From Salipiger mucosus DSM 16094 (GTDB lineage Bacteria; Pseudomonadota; Alphaproteobacteria; Rhodobacterales; Rhodobacteraceae): a stretch of 64,000 nt of DNA. A model generated the notes under the pieces. It did no database searches. It saw only the letters and a list, made by a program, of their open reading frames with translations, and had not been told where the DNA came from. The stretch lies in contig NZ_KE557278.1 in the NCBI RefSeq assembly GCF_000442255.1, forward strand, positions 98,466-162,465, given 5' to 3'. A program made the position numbers and the translations under genes. Numbering within the stretch: position 1 is the first letter of the stretch; each line of letters opens with the position of its first letter. Shown in pieces: positions 45,569 to 53,162 of the stretch.

Positions 45569-46339
45569 ATGGATACGCTTCTTTCGCTAGTCTCTCCCGG
45601 TGCGTTGGTCTTTTCACTGGCGCTCGCCGCGCTTGCGGGGATGGTCAAGGGCATGGTCGGCTTCGCCATGCCGATGATCATGATCTCGGGGCTGGGCTCG
45701 GTGCTGCCGCCCGATCTTGCGCTGGCGGGGCTGATCCTGCCCACGCTGTTCAGCAACGCCATGCAGGCCTTCCGGCAGGGGCCTCGCGCGGCACTCGGCT
45801 CGCTCAAGCGGTTCCGGCTGCTGCTGGGGGTCGGGCTCGTCTTCCTGCTGCTCTCGTCCCAGCTAGTCCGGATCATGCCCGTCTCGGTGATGCTGGCGCT
45901 GATCGGGGGGCCGGTCGCGCTCTTCTGCCTGATGCAGCTCGCCGGGTGGCGGCCGCACCTGAGAAACGGCCCCGCAGCACCGATCGAGGCGGGTGTCGGC
46001 GTGGTCGCGGGCTTCATGGGCGGTATGTCCGGGGTCTGGGGGCCGCCGTTCGTCGCCTACCTGACCGCCATCGACACGGAGAAGCGCGAGCAGATCCGCG
46101 TGCAAGGCGTTGCCTATGGCCTGGGCGCCGTGGCGCTGACGGTGGCCCATGTCTTTTCGGGCGTTCTGAACGCGCAGACGGTCTGGTTCTCGCTTGCGCT
46201 GCTGGTGCCCGCCGTGCTCGCGACCTGGGCCGGCACGCTGGTGCAGGACCGCATCGACCAGGCGCTCTTTCGCAAGCTGACGCTTTTCGTGCTTCTGATC
46301 GCAGCGCTCAACCTGCTGCGCCGAGCCTTCTTTGCCTGA
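45569..46339 (+). CDS. TauE/SafE-family sulfite/anion exporter
   Basis: A 256-residue membrane protein with eight or so hydrophobic segments and the internal-repeat pattern of the family (LAALAGMVKGMVGFAMPM and AGVGVVAGFMGGMSGVWGPP as the two related halves). Members export sulfite, sulfoacetate or other organic anions. No sulfonate genes are adjacent. It is divergent from mcd. Confidence 0.87.
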   Translation: MDTLLSLVSPGALVFSLALAALAGMVKGMVGFAMPMIMISGLGSVLPPDLALAGLILPTLFSNAMQAFRQGPRAALGSLKRFRLLLGVGLVFLLLSSQLVRIMPVSVMLALIGGPVALFCLMQLAGWRPHLRNGPAAPIEAGVGVVAGFMGGMSGVWGPPFVAYLTAIDTEKREQIRVQGVAYGLGAVALTVAHVFSGVLNAQTVWFSLALLVPAVLATWAGTLVQDRIDQALFRKLTLFVLLIAALNLLRRAFFA

Positions 46340-46417
46340 GGCCGGGCCCCGAGGCGCGGCGCGCTTGCGCGGTGCTCTACCGGGTGGCAAGAGGTTCGGA
46401 AAGCAAGGAGCGCGCGC

Positions 46418-46894
46418 ATGGATCCCCGCAAACTGGAAATGACGGTGCTGATGACGCCGGACATGGCGAACTTCAGCGGCAAGGTGCACGGCGGCGCGCT
46501 GCTCAACCTGCTGGACCGTGTCGCCTTTTCCTGTGCCTCGCGGTTCTCGGGAAGCTACGCGGTGACGCTCTCGGTCGACCAGGTGATCTTCAAGGAGCCG
46601 ATCAACGTGGGCGAACTGGTGACCTTCCGCGCCAGCGTGAACCACGCCGGCCGCACCTCGATGGAGATCGGCATCCGCGTCGAGGCCGAGGACATCCGCG
46701 CCGGAACGCGGCGGCACACGAACTCGTGCTACTTCACGATGGTCGCCATGGGCGATGACGGCAAGCCGGCCGAGGTGCCCGAGCTGCGGATCCTGACCGA
46801 GGGCGAGGGCCGCCGCCAGCGCGCTGCCGAGGTCCGGCGGCAGCTGCGGCGGCAATTTTCCGAGGAGATGCGTCGGGCCTCCGAGGGCAGCTGA
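46418..46894 (+). CDS. Hotdog-fold acyl-CoA thioesterase (YciA-type)
   Basis: A 158-residue hotdog protein: the KVHGGALLNLLDRVAF helix holds the catalytic Asp/Asn region, followed by SVDQVIFKEPINVGELV and NSCYFTMVAM. It cleaves acyl-CoA to free acid and CoA; substrate length is not predictable. AAGGAGC precedes the ATG. The C-terminal 30 residues are a basic helical tail that ordinary YciA proteins lack. Confidence 0.9.
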   Translation: MDPRKLEMTVLMTPDMANFSGKVHGGALLNLLDRVAFSCASRFSGSYAVTLSVDQVIFKEPINVGELVTFRASVNHAGRTSMEIGIRVEAEDIRAGTRRHTNSCYFTMVAMGDDGKPAEVPELRILTEGEGRRQRAAEVRRQLRRQFSEEMRRASEGS

Positions 46895-47001
46895 AGGCCG
46901 CGCCCACGCGACCTCACGTTTTCGCCAGCACCCCTCCCGGTGCTTCGCAGGTGAGGCATGTGCGGCTAGCCTTGGCACGACCCTGCCCACGGGAGATCGC
47001 C

Positions 47002-47700
47002 ATGCGCCGCCTGATCCTTGCCCTCTGCCTGCTCGCCCCGCCGGTGTCGGCGCAGGACACCGACCTGGAGCTCGTGCTGCTGGCCGATGCCTCCGGCTCG
47101 ATCTCGCCACGCGAGCTGATGTTCCAGCGCGAGGGCTATGCCCAGGCCATCACCGACCCCGAGGTGCTGGCCGCCATCGGCAACACGGCCTACGGCGAGA
47201 TCGCGGTCACCTACGTGGAGTGGGCCGCCAACCAGGCGCAGGTCGTGGACTGGACGCGCATCGCGGGGGCGGCCGACGCCGAGGGCTTTGCCGCCGAACT
47301 GCTCGACAAGCCGCGCCAGGCTTACGGGCGCAACGCCATCGGCTCGGCGCTGCTCGAGGGGTTGCGACTGATGGAGCGCAACGAGATCGACGGCTGGCGC
47401 CGTGTCATCGACTTTTCCGGCGACAGTGCGAACAACTGGTCCGGCCCCTCGATCGCGGAGGCCCGTGCGCAGGTGCTGGCGGCCGGGGTGACCATAAACG
47501 CGCTTCCGATCCTGCGCCCTGACGATCCGGGCCGCGCGCAGGGCGGGCTCGAGGCGCTTTACGAGGACCGCATCATCGGCGGCATGGGCGCCTTCGTCGT
47601 GACGGCCGAGGATCGCGACAGTTTTGCCGAGGCGGTCAAGCGCAAGCTCATCCTCGAGATTTCGGGCACGATGCCGCGCCAACTCGCCACGACGGAGTAG
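47002..47700 (+). CDS. Exported DUF1194 (VWA-like) protein
   Basis: A 232-residue protein with a signal peptide (MRRLILALCLLAPPVSAQ) and a von Willebrand A-like fold: the metal-site motif DASGSIS at the first strand, RRVIDFSGDSANN and GVTINALPIL further on. GGGAGA lies upstream of the ATG. The role is unknown; such proteins may bind ligands in the periplasm. The next gene begins 40 bp downstream on the same strand. Confidence 0.88.
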   Translation: MRRLILALCLLAPPVSAQDTDLELVLLADASGSISPRELMFQREGYAQAITDPEVLAAIGNTAYGEIAVTYVEWAANQAQVVDWTRIAGAADAEGFAAELLDKPRQAYGRNAIGSALLEGLRLMERNEIDGWRRVIDFSGDSANNWSGPSIAEARAQVLAAGVTINALPILRPDDPGRAQGGLEALYEDRIIGGMGAFVVTAEDRDSFAEAVKRKLILEISGTMPRQLATTE

Positions 47701-47740
47701 GGGCTTGATCGCGGCCAAGGTTCGCGGTGGGATGGGCGTC

Positions 47741-48427
47741 ATGCGCTGGATGTCCCTCTGCCTCTGCCTGATTGTCCTCGCCGCCTGCGGTCGGCCGCTG
47801 ACGGTCAACGAACGTGCCTTCGCCGCGGCGATTCAGGGCGATGACACCAACCTGTCCCGCGTTCGCTTCCACGACGGCCTAGCGGCCGGCTCGGTGACCT
47901 ATCGCCGGCCGATCCGGCCGCGGCTGACCTGCATGGAGCGCATCTGGCCGCCGTCGCAGGGCGAGGTCGTGACGGTCGCGCCGGGGGCCATGGCGCTCTT
48001 CAACCACGTCTTCTACCGCGAGGACCTCTATCTCGAGGACTACATGGCGGCCTACCCGGAGGCGGTCGACCTCTATGCCGCGATGCTCATGGCGCACGAG
48101 ATGACGCATGTCTGGCAGTGGCAGAACCGGCGCCTGACGGGCTATTCGCCGCTGAAGGCGGCGACCGAGCACGGGGTGTCCGAGGATCCCTACCTCTTCG
48201 ATCCGGACACGCGGGCGAGCTTCCTCGATCACGGCTTCGAACAGCAGGGCGCCATCGTCGAGGAATACGTCTGCTGTCACCTGCTCGACCCCGAGGCGCC
48301 GCGGACCTCGCGGCTGCGCGACATGATCTCCGAGGTCATGCCGGTGGCGGGCCTCGAGGAGGCGCTGCGGGCGCCCGACGTCTACATCCCCTGGAAGGAC
48401 GCCAAAACCGAGCGCATCTGCCGCTGA
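47741..48427 (+). CDS. HExxH zinc-metallopeptidase-like lipoprotein
   Basis: A 228-residue lipoprotein (lipobox LAAC, Cys16). HEMTH at 119-123 is a classical zinc-protease motif, and a downstream Glu in GAIVEEYVC could be the third ligand. The rest is not recognisable as a named peptidase family. An ATG at 47732 is an alternative start; GGTGGGATGGG fits better before 47741. It probably acts in the periplasm, with DUF1194 as an operon partner. Confidence 0.75.
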   Translation: MRWMSLCLCLIVLAACGRPLTVNERAFAAAIQGDDTNLSRVRFHDGLAAGSVTYRRPIRPRLTCMERIWPPSQGEVVTVAPGAMALFNHVFYREDLYLEDYMAAYPEAVDLYAAMLMAHEMTHVWQWQNRRLTGYSPLKAATEHGVSEDPYLFDPDTRASFLDHGFEQQGAIVEEYVCCHLLDPEAPRTSRLRDMISEVMPVAGLEEALRAPDVYIPWKDAKTERICR

Positions 48428-48436
48428 CACGAAAAC

Positions 48437-48453
48437 GGGGCCACGCGGGCCCC
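48437..48453 (-). terminator. Terminator of the CsbD gene
   Basis: GGGGCC/GGCCCC stem with 5-nt loop; on the minus strand it is followed by CGTTTTC. It also lies just past the convergent metallopeptidase gene. Confidence 0.65.
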
Positions 48454-48479
48454 GGCGTCGATGCTCTGAACGGTGCCGA

Positions 48480-48677
48480 TTACAGCGAGTTCTGCCACTC
48501 GGCCACTTCGCGTTCGGCCTGTTCGCGGGCGACGCCGTAGCGTTCCTGCACGAGGCCGATGAGCTGCTCGCGGTCGCCCTTGGCCTGCTGCACCTCGTCC
48601 TCGGTCAGCTCGCCCCAGCGCGCGCGGGCGGTGCCCACCATTTGCGTCCAGTTGCCCTTGATCTGGTCCCAGTTCAT
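48480..48677 (-). CDS. CsbD-family stress protein
   Basis: A 65-residue hydrophilic helical protein with the CsbD pattern: MNWDQIKGNWTQMVG, then WGELTEDEVQQAKGDREQLIGLVQERYG. CsbD-like proteins are induced by general stress; no biochemical activity is known. AAGGAGG lies about eight bases before the ATG. Confidence 0.93.
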   Translation of the reverse strand: MNWDQIKGNWTQMVGTARARWGELTEDEVQQAKGDREQLIGLVQERYGVAREQAEREVAEWQNSL

Positions 48678-48747
48678 GTCGGAGCCTCCTTGGCTTGAAT
48701 TCTGATGAAGCAACATGTGGCGCCGGTCTGAGGTTCCACCCGGGGCA

Positions 48748-49155
48748 TCATTCCCGACGCTGGATTTCCAGCAGGTAGCTCACGATATCGACAGCGGGCC
48801 GCGAGGTCAGCACCGGCTGGCCGCCCGGCGTCTTGATCGGGACGTCGAAACCGGACTCGAAGTAGTCCCCGTAGACCGGCATCGGCGAGCCGTGGCTGAC
48901 CAGCGGATCGCGGCCGTCGATGCGCTTGACCACGCGCTCGAGCGGGAAGGTGCCTCCGTTGGCAGCGGTGAGCTCGGTCAGGTTCACCGGCTTGATCAGG
49001 AGCACGCCCGCCATCGGCCCTTCGCCCCGGCCTTCGAGCCCGTGGCAGGTGGCGCAATGCTGGTGGTAGAGCGCGCGGCCCACGTCGGCGTCCTGGGCGG
49101 CGCCGGGACCCGCGGTGGCAAGCAACATGGCAAGACAGGCAATGGCGTGGCGCAT
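48748..49155 (-). CDS. Exported monohaem cytochrome c
   Basis: A 135-residue protein with a signal peptide (MRHAIACLAMLLATAGPGAA) and haem site CATCH in HQHCATCHGLEGRGEGPM; Met ligands are likely in GSPMPVYG. It is a class I type carrier, probably of respiratory or detoxifying electron flow. GGAGG lies eight bases before the ATG at 49155. A perfect FNR-type palindrome lies 56 bp upstream, so expression is expected to respond to oxygen. Confidence 0.9.
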   Translation of the reverse strand: MRHAIACLAMLLATAGPGAAQDADVGRALYHQHCATCHGLEGRGEGPMAGVLLIKPVNLTELTAANGGTFPLERVVKRIDGRDPLVSHGSPMPVYGDYFESGFDVPIKTPGGQPVLTSRPAVDIVSYLLEIQRRE

Positions 49156-49210
49156 GGGGTGGTCCTCCGGCAATGTGGGCCAAGCCTGACAGCTTGCACG
49201 CGCCTTGGCC

Positions 49211-49224
49211 TTGATCGGCATCAA
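49211..49224. promoter_or_regulatory. Perfect FNR/FnrL-type operator upstream of cytochrome c
   Basis: TTGAT-CGGC-ATCAA is an exact match to the FNR consensus TTGAT-N4-ATCAA, and the symmetry extends two bases further on each side. Its centre is 62 bp before the cytochrome ATG, giving room for a start site about 40 bp downstream, the normal activator position. Confidence 0.75.
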
Positions 49225-49242
49225 GGCGGGTGTGGCGGGCAT

Positions 49243-50754
49243 TCACACCACCTCGAGATGGGCTCCGTTGCGCGATGCCTCGAGGGGCCAGGGTGCAAGG
49301 CGGCCGTCGATGCGCAGCGTGGCGTGGCTGTGTCCCGTGGCGCGCGCCTGCGCCGAGAGCGCGACCGCGCGGCCGTCGAAGTCGGTGAAGTCCAGCGACA
49401 GCGTGTCGCCCGTGGTCTCGATCCAGGCGCGGAGGGTCTGCAGAGCAAGTGCCTCGCCAAGGCGCAGGTCCTGGTGGTTCTCGGCCTGGAACCAGCCACC
49501 GCTCGCGGCGCGGGCAAGCGCGATGTCTGCCGCCAGCCGGTCGGCCTCGGCCGCGATGTCGAGCGCGCCTGCAGCCAGATGAAGCGGACGGGGCCCGGCG
49601 GGCCGGGCGGTGTCGAAGAGCGCCTTGAGCACGGTGCTCAGCGCCCCGGCGATGGCCACCTGCGTTGCGGCGTCGTTGCGATGGGGGGCAGGGGCCCCGG
49701 TGCCGGATGCGGGCAGGAGCAGAACCTCGTCGAAGCGGCCCGAGCGCCCGTCGGCCGCGTTGCGGCGGGCGATCCAGTGCAGCAGGTTGGGCGCGCCCCG
49801 CGCGAGATCCTCGAACGCCGCCTCCAGCGGCGTCTCGCCGCGGCCGGCCATGAGTTTCGGGCGGTGGGCTTGAAGGACGGTGAAACGCGCGGCGTGAACG
49901 TCGGGCCGGCTGATCCGGTCGCGGCGGCCGACCTGAGAGAGCGCGCAGGCGGCCGCGCGATCGGCGGTCCTTGCCATGAGCGCCAGCAACTGCTGCGCGG
50001 TCATCGGTGCGGGGCCGCCGATCCGGTCGAGGCCCGGGTCGAAGGGGGTTCCGCGCGCGAGGCAGGCCAGGGCCGCGGCAAAGTGCGCGCGGCTGGGATG
50101 CGCGCCGCGCAGATGGGCCATCAGAGCCAGCGGCGTGGCGAGGGCCGGGGCCCCCTGTCCGGGCAGGCCGGGCAGGGTCAGCGCGGCGCCGGTGCCGGCC
50201 CGCAGATGCTCGACCCAGTGCGACATCGGGGCATCCTCGGACGGGCGCGGCGGGACGCAGGCCTCGGGGTCGTCGCACCTGATGGCGTGAAGCCTCGAGA
50301 CGGTGTTTTCCGGGCAGCCGTGGGCCAGCGGCCCGCGGAAGAGCGAGCGCAGGGTCAGCTGGCCATCGCCATTGAGCCGCAGGGCCCGGCGATGACCAGC
50401 CTCTCCCCCGGTTCCGGCCCGGGAGCGGGAGGCCGAAACCGGGACGGCCGCGCCGGTGGGCGGCGTCGGGCCGTCGAACCACGACAGGCTGCGCAGCTCG
50501 CACAGCAGTTCGTGCAGGGTGAACCGCGTGGCGCCGTCCACCCAGATCGCATGGTGCGGATCGCTCATGGCGGCGAAGGGCACATCGCGCACCAGCGAGA
50601 GGGCATAGAGCTCGGCCATCTCGGCGGCCAGCTCGGCCGGCCCCGGATCGGGCGGTGCCGGAAGGCTCAGCGGACCGAGGGCCGGTTCGCCGCGGCTGCG
50701 GCCGCCGTCGATGACGCGCAGCGCCGGTCTTTCGGTTTCCATGCGGATGGTCAT
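49243..50754 (-). CDS. Degenerate vanadium-haloperoxidase-like protein (probable pseudoenzyme)
   Basis: A 503-residue protein with no signal peptide. From memory of bacterial and algal vanadium bromoperoxidases it shows the same order of landmarks: AAEMAELYALSLVRDVPF (43-60), LRSLFRGP (135-142), AHFAAALACLARGTPFDPG (223-241), HRP (297-299), IAGALSTVLKALFD (368-381), EADRLAADIALAR (403-415), LRLGEALALQTLR (430-442) and DFTDFDGR (455-462). The vanadate site is broken: Ala-Thr-Gln (363-365) stands where the conserved Ser-Gly-His is expected, Trp421 replaces the vanadium-bound His and Glu425 the final Asp, while R298 and R415 remain. The ATG at 50754 follows AGGGGATG. It is divergent from the subtilase gene. 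Confidence 0.7.
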   Translation of the reverse strand: MTIRMETERPALRVIDGGRSRGEPALGPLSLPAPPDPGPAELAAEMAELYALSLVRDVPFAAMSDPHHAIWVDGATRFTLHELLCELRSLSWFDGPTPPTGAAVPVSASRSRAGTGGEAGHRRALRLNGDGQLTLRSLFRGPLAHGCPENTVSRLHAIRCDDPEACVPPRPSEDAPMSHWVEHLRAGTGAALTLPGLPGQGAPALATPLALMAHLRGAHPSRAHFAAALACLARGTPFDPGLDRIGGPAPMTAQQLLALMARTADRAAACALSQVGRRDRISRPDVHAARFTVLQAHRPKLMAGRGETPLEAAFEDLARGAPNLLHWIARRNAADGRSGRFDEVLLLPASGTGAPAPHRNDAATQVAIAGALSTVLKALFDTARPAGPRPLHLAAGALDIAAEADRLAADIALARAASGGWFQAENHQDLRLGEALALQTLRAWIETTGDTLSLDFTDFDGRAVALSAQARATGHSHATLRIDGRLAPWPLEASRNGAHLEVV

Positions 50755-51024
50755 GGCGCATCCCCTGTCTGTCACGACGCCGGTTTGCCCGGCGCTTGGT
50801 ATTGACGAAACGTAAACAGAAGCTGCCATGCCAGCGTGAACGCAGCGTGAGCAGGTCGTGACTGCTCGGTGAGTCCCGCGCAATTTCGTTAAGGTTTTCC
50901 GGTGTCGCGTGCCGTTCGGCCCGTGAATAACGCGCAATCCTGCCGCGTTTGCTTGACCGGCAGTCGCCGGCGCGGCTTTGCTTTCGGAGACGCGCCCTGT
51001 CCGTGCGCCCAAGGAGCCCGCCCG
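50755..51024. other. Divergent intergenic region between the haloperoxidase-like and subtilase genes
   Basis: Besides the four GTGA repeats listed separately, this 270 bp region holds an isolated TTGACG (50803-50808) without a good -10. No open frame with a ribosome-binding site was found. Both promoters must lie here and neither looks strong on its own, in keeping with activator control. Confidence 0.5.
50832..50875. repeat. Four GTGA direct repeats with exact 11-bp period (candidate SARP operator)
   Basis: Units start at 50832, 50843, 50854 and 50865; GTGA occupies bases 5-8 of each (50836, 50847, 50858, 50869). The first two units share CAGCGTGA and the third has TCGTGA. Eleven bases place all copies on one face of the helix, as in direct repeats bound by SARP activators. 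The block is 78 bp before the haloperoxidase-like ATG and 149 bp before the subtilase ATG. Confidence 0.65.
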
Positions 51025-53052
51025 ATGCCCCAGCCGACCTGGACCGCCCCCGAACCCGGCGACTTTCGCGACGCCTATCTGGATTTCGGCTGGATGATGC
51101 GCCAGCGCCGCCAGCCGGCACCGGGCCGGGATGTCTTCGAGCCCGCCTTCGTCCGGCTCAAGGGAGACGATCTGCCCGCCGCGCGGGCCGCGCTGCTGGA
51201 CCTCGTGCGGGATGGGGCAGGGGACTCGCCGCTGCGGATGGAGCCGTTCGAGCGCGCGGTGCTGGAGGCGCGCTGCACGCCGGGCGCCGATCCGGATGAG
51301 GGGCTGCCGGACGAGTATGCGCTCTATCGTCGCCTGGGCACGCCGGACGCGGCGCATGCCGATCTCTTCGAGGTGCTCGACACCGGCAGACCGGTCGCGC
51401 TGCGCCCCGACGACGTGCCGCGCGCCCAGCCTTCGACGCGGCAGGCCGCTGCCGCGCACAAGGTGCAGCCCATCGTCGCGATCATCGACGACGGCATCGC
51501 CTTCCTGAACGCCCGGTTCCGCAGCGCGCCGACGCGCACGCGGCTTCACGCGGTCTGGCTGCAGGCGCTGGAACGCGCGGGTCCCGCACAGGGGGCGCAC
51601 CTGGGCGAAGTCCTGGAGGCGGCCGAGATCGATGCGATGCTCGCGCGCGGCGCGGCGCTGGACGAGACCGGGGTCTATGCCGAGACGAATGCCCGGCTGA
51701 TCCGTCACGATGCGCGGCGTTCGACCGGTCACGGCACCAGCCACGGCACGCACATGCTCGACCTCGCCGCCGGTGCCGATCCGGCCGACCCGGAGGACCC
51801 GGCGCGCGACTGGCCGCTGCTGGCCGTCCAACTTCCGCCGCAGGCGGTGGCCGACACTTCGGGCACCCGGTTCGAGAGCTACATGGTGCAGGCCCTCCGT
51901 TGGATCCTGCGCCGGGCGCAGGAGATCGACCCGAGGGCCCCGGTGATCGTCAACATCTCGATGGGGATCCTCGCAGGGCCCAAGGATGGCACGCGCTTTG
52001 CCGAGTACCAGATCGCGCGCGAGGCGGCGAACTGGGAGCGCGTCAAGGGACAGCCCGTGCGGGTGGTTCATGCCTTCGGCAACAACCACGAGGACCGGCT
52101 GGTGGCGCGCTTCGACTATGCGAAGGCCGAGAGCCGCAGCGCGACGGATCAGTCGATCACCTGGGCCGTGCAGCCCGGCGACCAGACGGAGAGCTATGTC
52201 GAGATCCGCACCGCGCCCGGCCAGTCGTCCGAGGCGCTGGACATCGCGGTGACGACACCCGAGGGCCTGTCGTCGGACTTCGTGCCGCTGCCGGCCGGGC
52301 AGTGGCGCAGCCTGCAGTTGGCAGGAGAGACGGTGGGACGGCTCTACCACGTGCCCGAGCGGCGGCTGGACGACCAGACCGTGCAGCGGGCGCATTACGT
52401 CATGGCGCTGGGTCCGACCGAGAGTTGCCACGGCGAGCCGCTTGCCCCGGCCGGGCGTTGGGGCCTGGCTTGCCGGTATCGCGGCGCGGCGCCCATGACG
52501 GTGCACCTGCAGGTGCAGCGCGACGACGCGCCCGCAGGCGCGCGTGCGGAGGCGCGGCAGAGCTACTTCGACAGTCCCGAGGCCTATGGCTGGTCGGCAC
52601 TCCATGCCGACTACAGCGCGCTGCAGGCGGATTCGCCGATCCGTCACGAGGGCGCGCATTCCGCGCTGGTGACGGCGCCGGCGCGGCAGGTCTTTTCGGC
52701 TGGTGCGGCGCGTGTCGATACGGAGGCCGCGGACTTCCCGCCATCGGATTACAGCGCCGCCGGCGCGGACTGGTCGGTGCCGGGGCCCACCGTCGGGACC
52801 GTCGCCGACCGCAGCCGCGTGCTGCCCGGACGCGTGGCCTCGGGCACGCTGAGCGGCAGCGTGCGGACCGTGGGCGGAACCAGTGCAGCGGCCGCGCGGC
52901 TGACCCGCGCGCTGGCCCTCTCGGCCGCAAGGATCACGCATGTCGGCGGTCGCGGAACGCAACTCGATGATTTCGACTGGGACCGCGTCGGGCGCATCCC
53001 GGTGCCGGAGGGGCGGGCGGCGCGCCTCCGGGACTGGATCGTCTGGTCCTGA
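51025..53052 (+). CDS. Subtilisin-like serine protease (S8 family) without signal peptide
   Basis: A 675-residue protein with an S8 triad: Asp155 in VAIIDDGIAF, His240 in SHGTHMLDLAAG, Ser620 in VGGTSAAAA, and an oxyanion Asn in HAFGNNH. VIVNISMG corresponds to the conserved substrate-strand region. The 150-residue N-terminus is not a standard inhibitor propeptide and there is no signal sequence, so the enzyme may stay in the cytoplasm or leave by another route. An insertion of about 260 residues lies between Asn and Ser. AAGGAG lies eight bases before the ATG at 51025. It shares a promoter region with the haloperoxidase-like gene. Confidence 0.87.
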   Translation: MPQPTWTAPEPGDFRDAYLDFGWMMRQRRQPAPGRDVFEPAFVRLKGDDLPAARAALLDLVRDGAGDSPLRMEPFERAVLEARCTPGADPDEGLPDEYALYRRLGTPDAAHADLFEVLDTGRPVALRPDDVPRAQPSTRQAAAAHKVQPIVAIIDDGIAFLNARFRSAPTRTRLHAVWLQALERAGPAQGAHLGEVLEAAEIDAMLARGAALDETGVYAETNARLIRHDARRSTGHGTSHGTHMLDLAAGADPADPEDPARDWPLLAVQLPPQAVADTSGTRFESYMVQALRWILRRAQEIDPRAPVIVNISMGILAGPKDGTRFAEYQIAREAANWERVKGQPVRVVHAFGNNHEDRLVARFDYAKAESRSATDQSITWAVQPGDQTESYVEIRTAPGQSSEALDIAVTTPEGLSSDFVPLPAGQWRSLQLAGETVGRLYHVPERRLDDQTVQRAHYVMALGPTESCHGEPLAPAGRWGLACRYRGAAPMTVHLQVQRDDAPAGARAEARQSYFDSPEAYGWSALHADYSALQADSPIRHEGAHSALVTAPARQVFSAGAARVDTEAADFPPSDYSAAGADWSVPGPTVGTVADRSRVLPGRVASGTLSGSVRTVGGTSAAAARLTRALALSAARITHVGGRGTQLDDFDWDRVGRIPVPEGRAARLRDWIVWS

Positions 53053-53089
53053 CGTCCGTTGCGGCGAACGCGTTCCCGGAAAACACATC

Positions 53090-53144
53090 GGGCCGGAGCA
53101 GAAGCTCCGGCCCACTCGTTAAACGGGGCCGGCGATCCGGCCCC
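53090..53144. terminator. Two strong hairpins between convergent subtilase and haloperoxidase-fold genes
   Basis: A 10-bp perfect stem (53090-53099 with 53104-53113) and an 8-bp stem (53125-53132 with 53137-53144) lie in the 110 bp convergent gap. Neither has a long T-run; together they could stop transcription from both sides. Confidence 0.65.
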
Positions 53145-53162
53145 CACGGGTTAAACCCGGTC

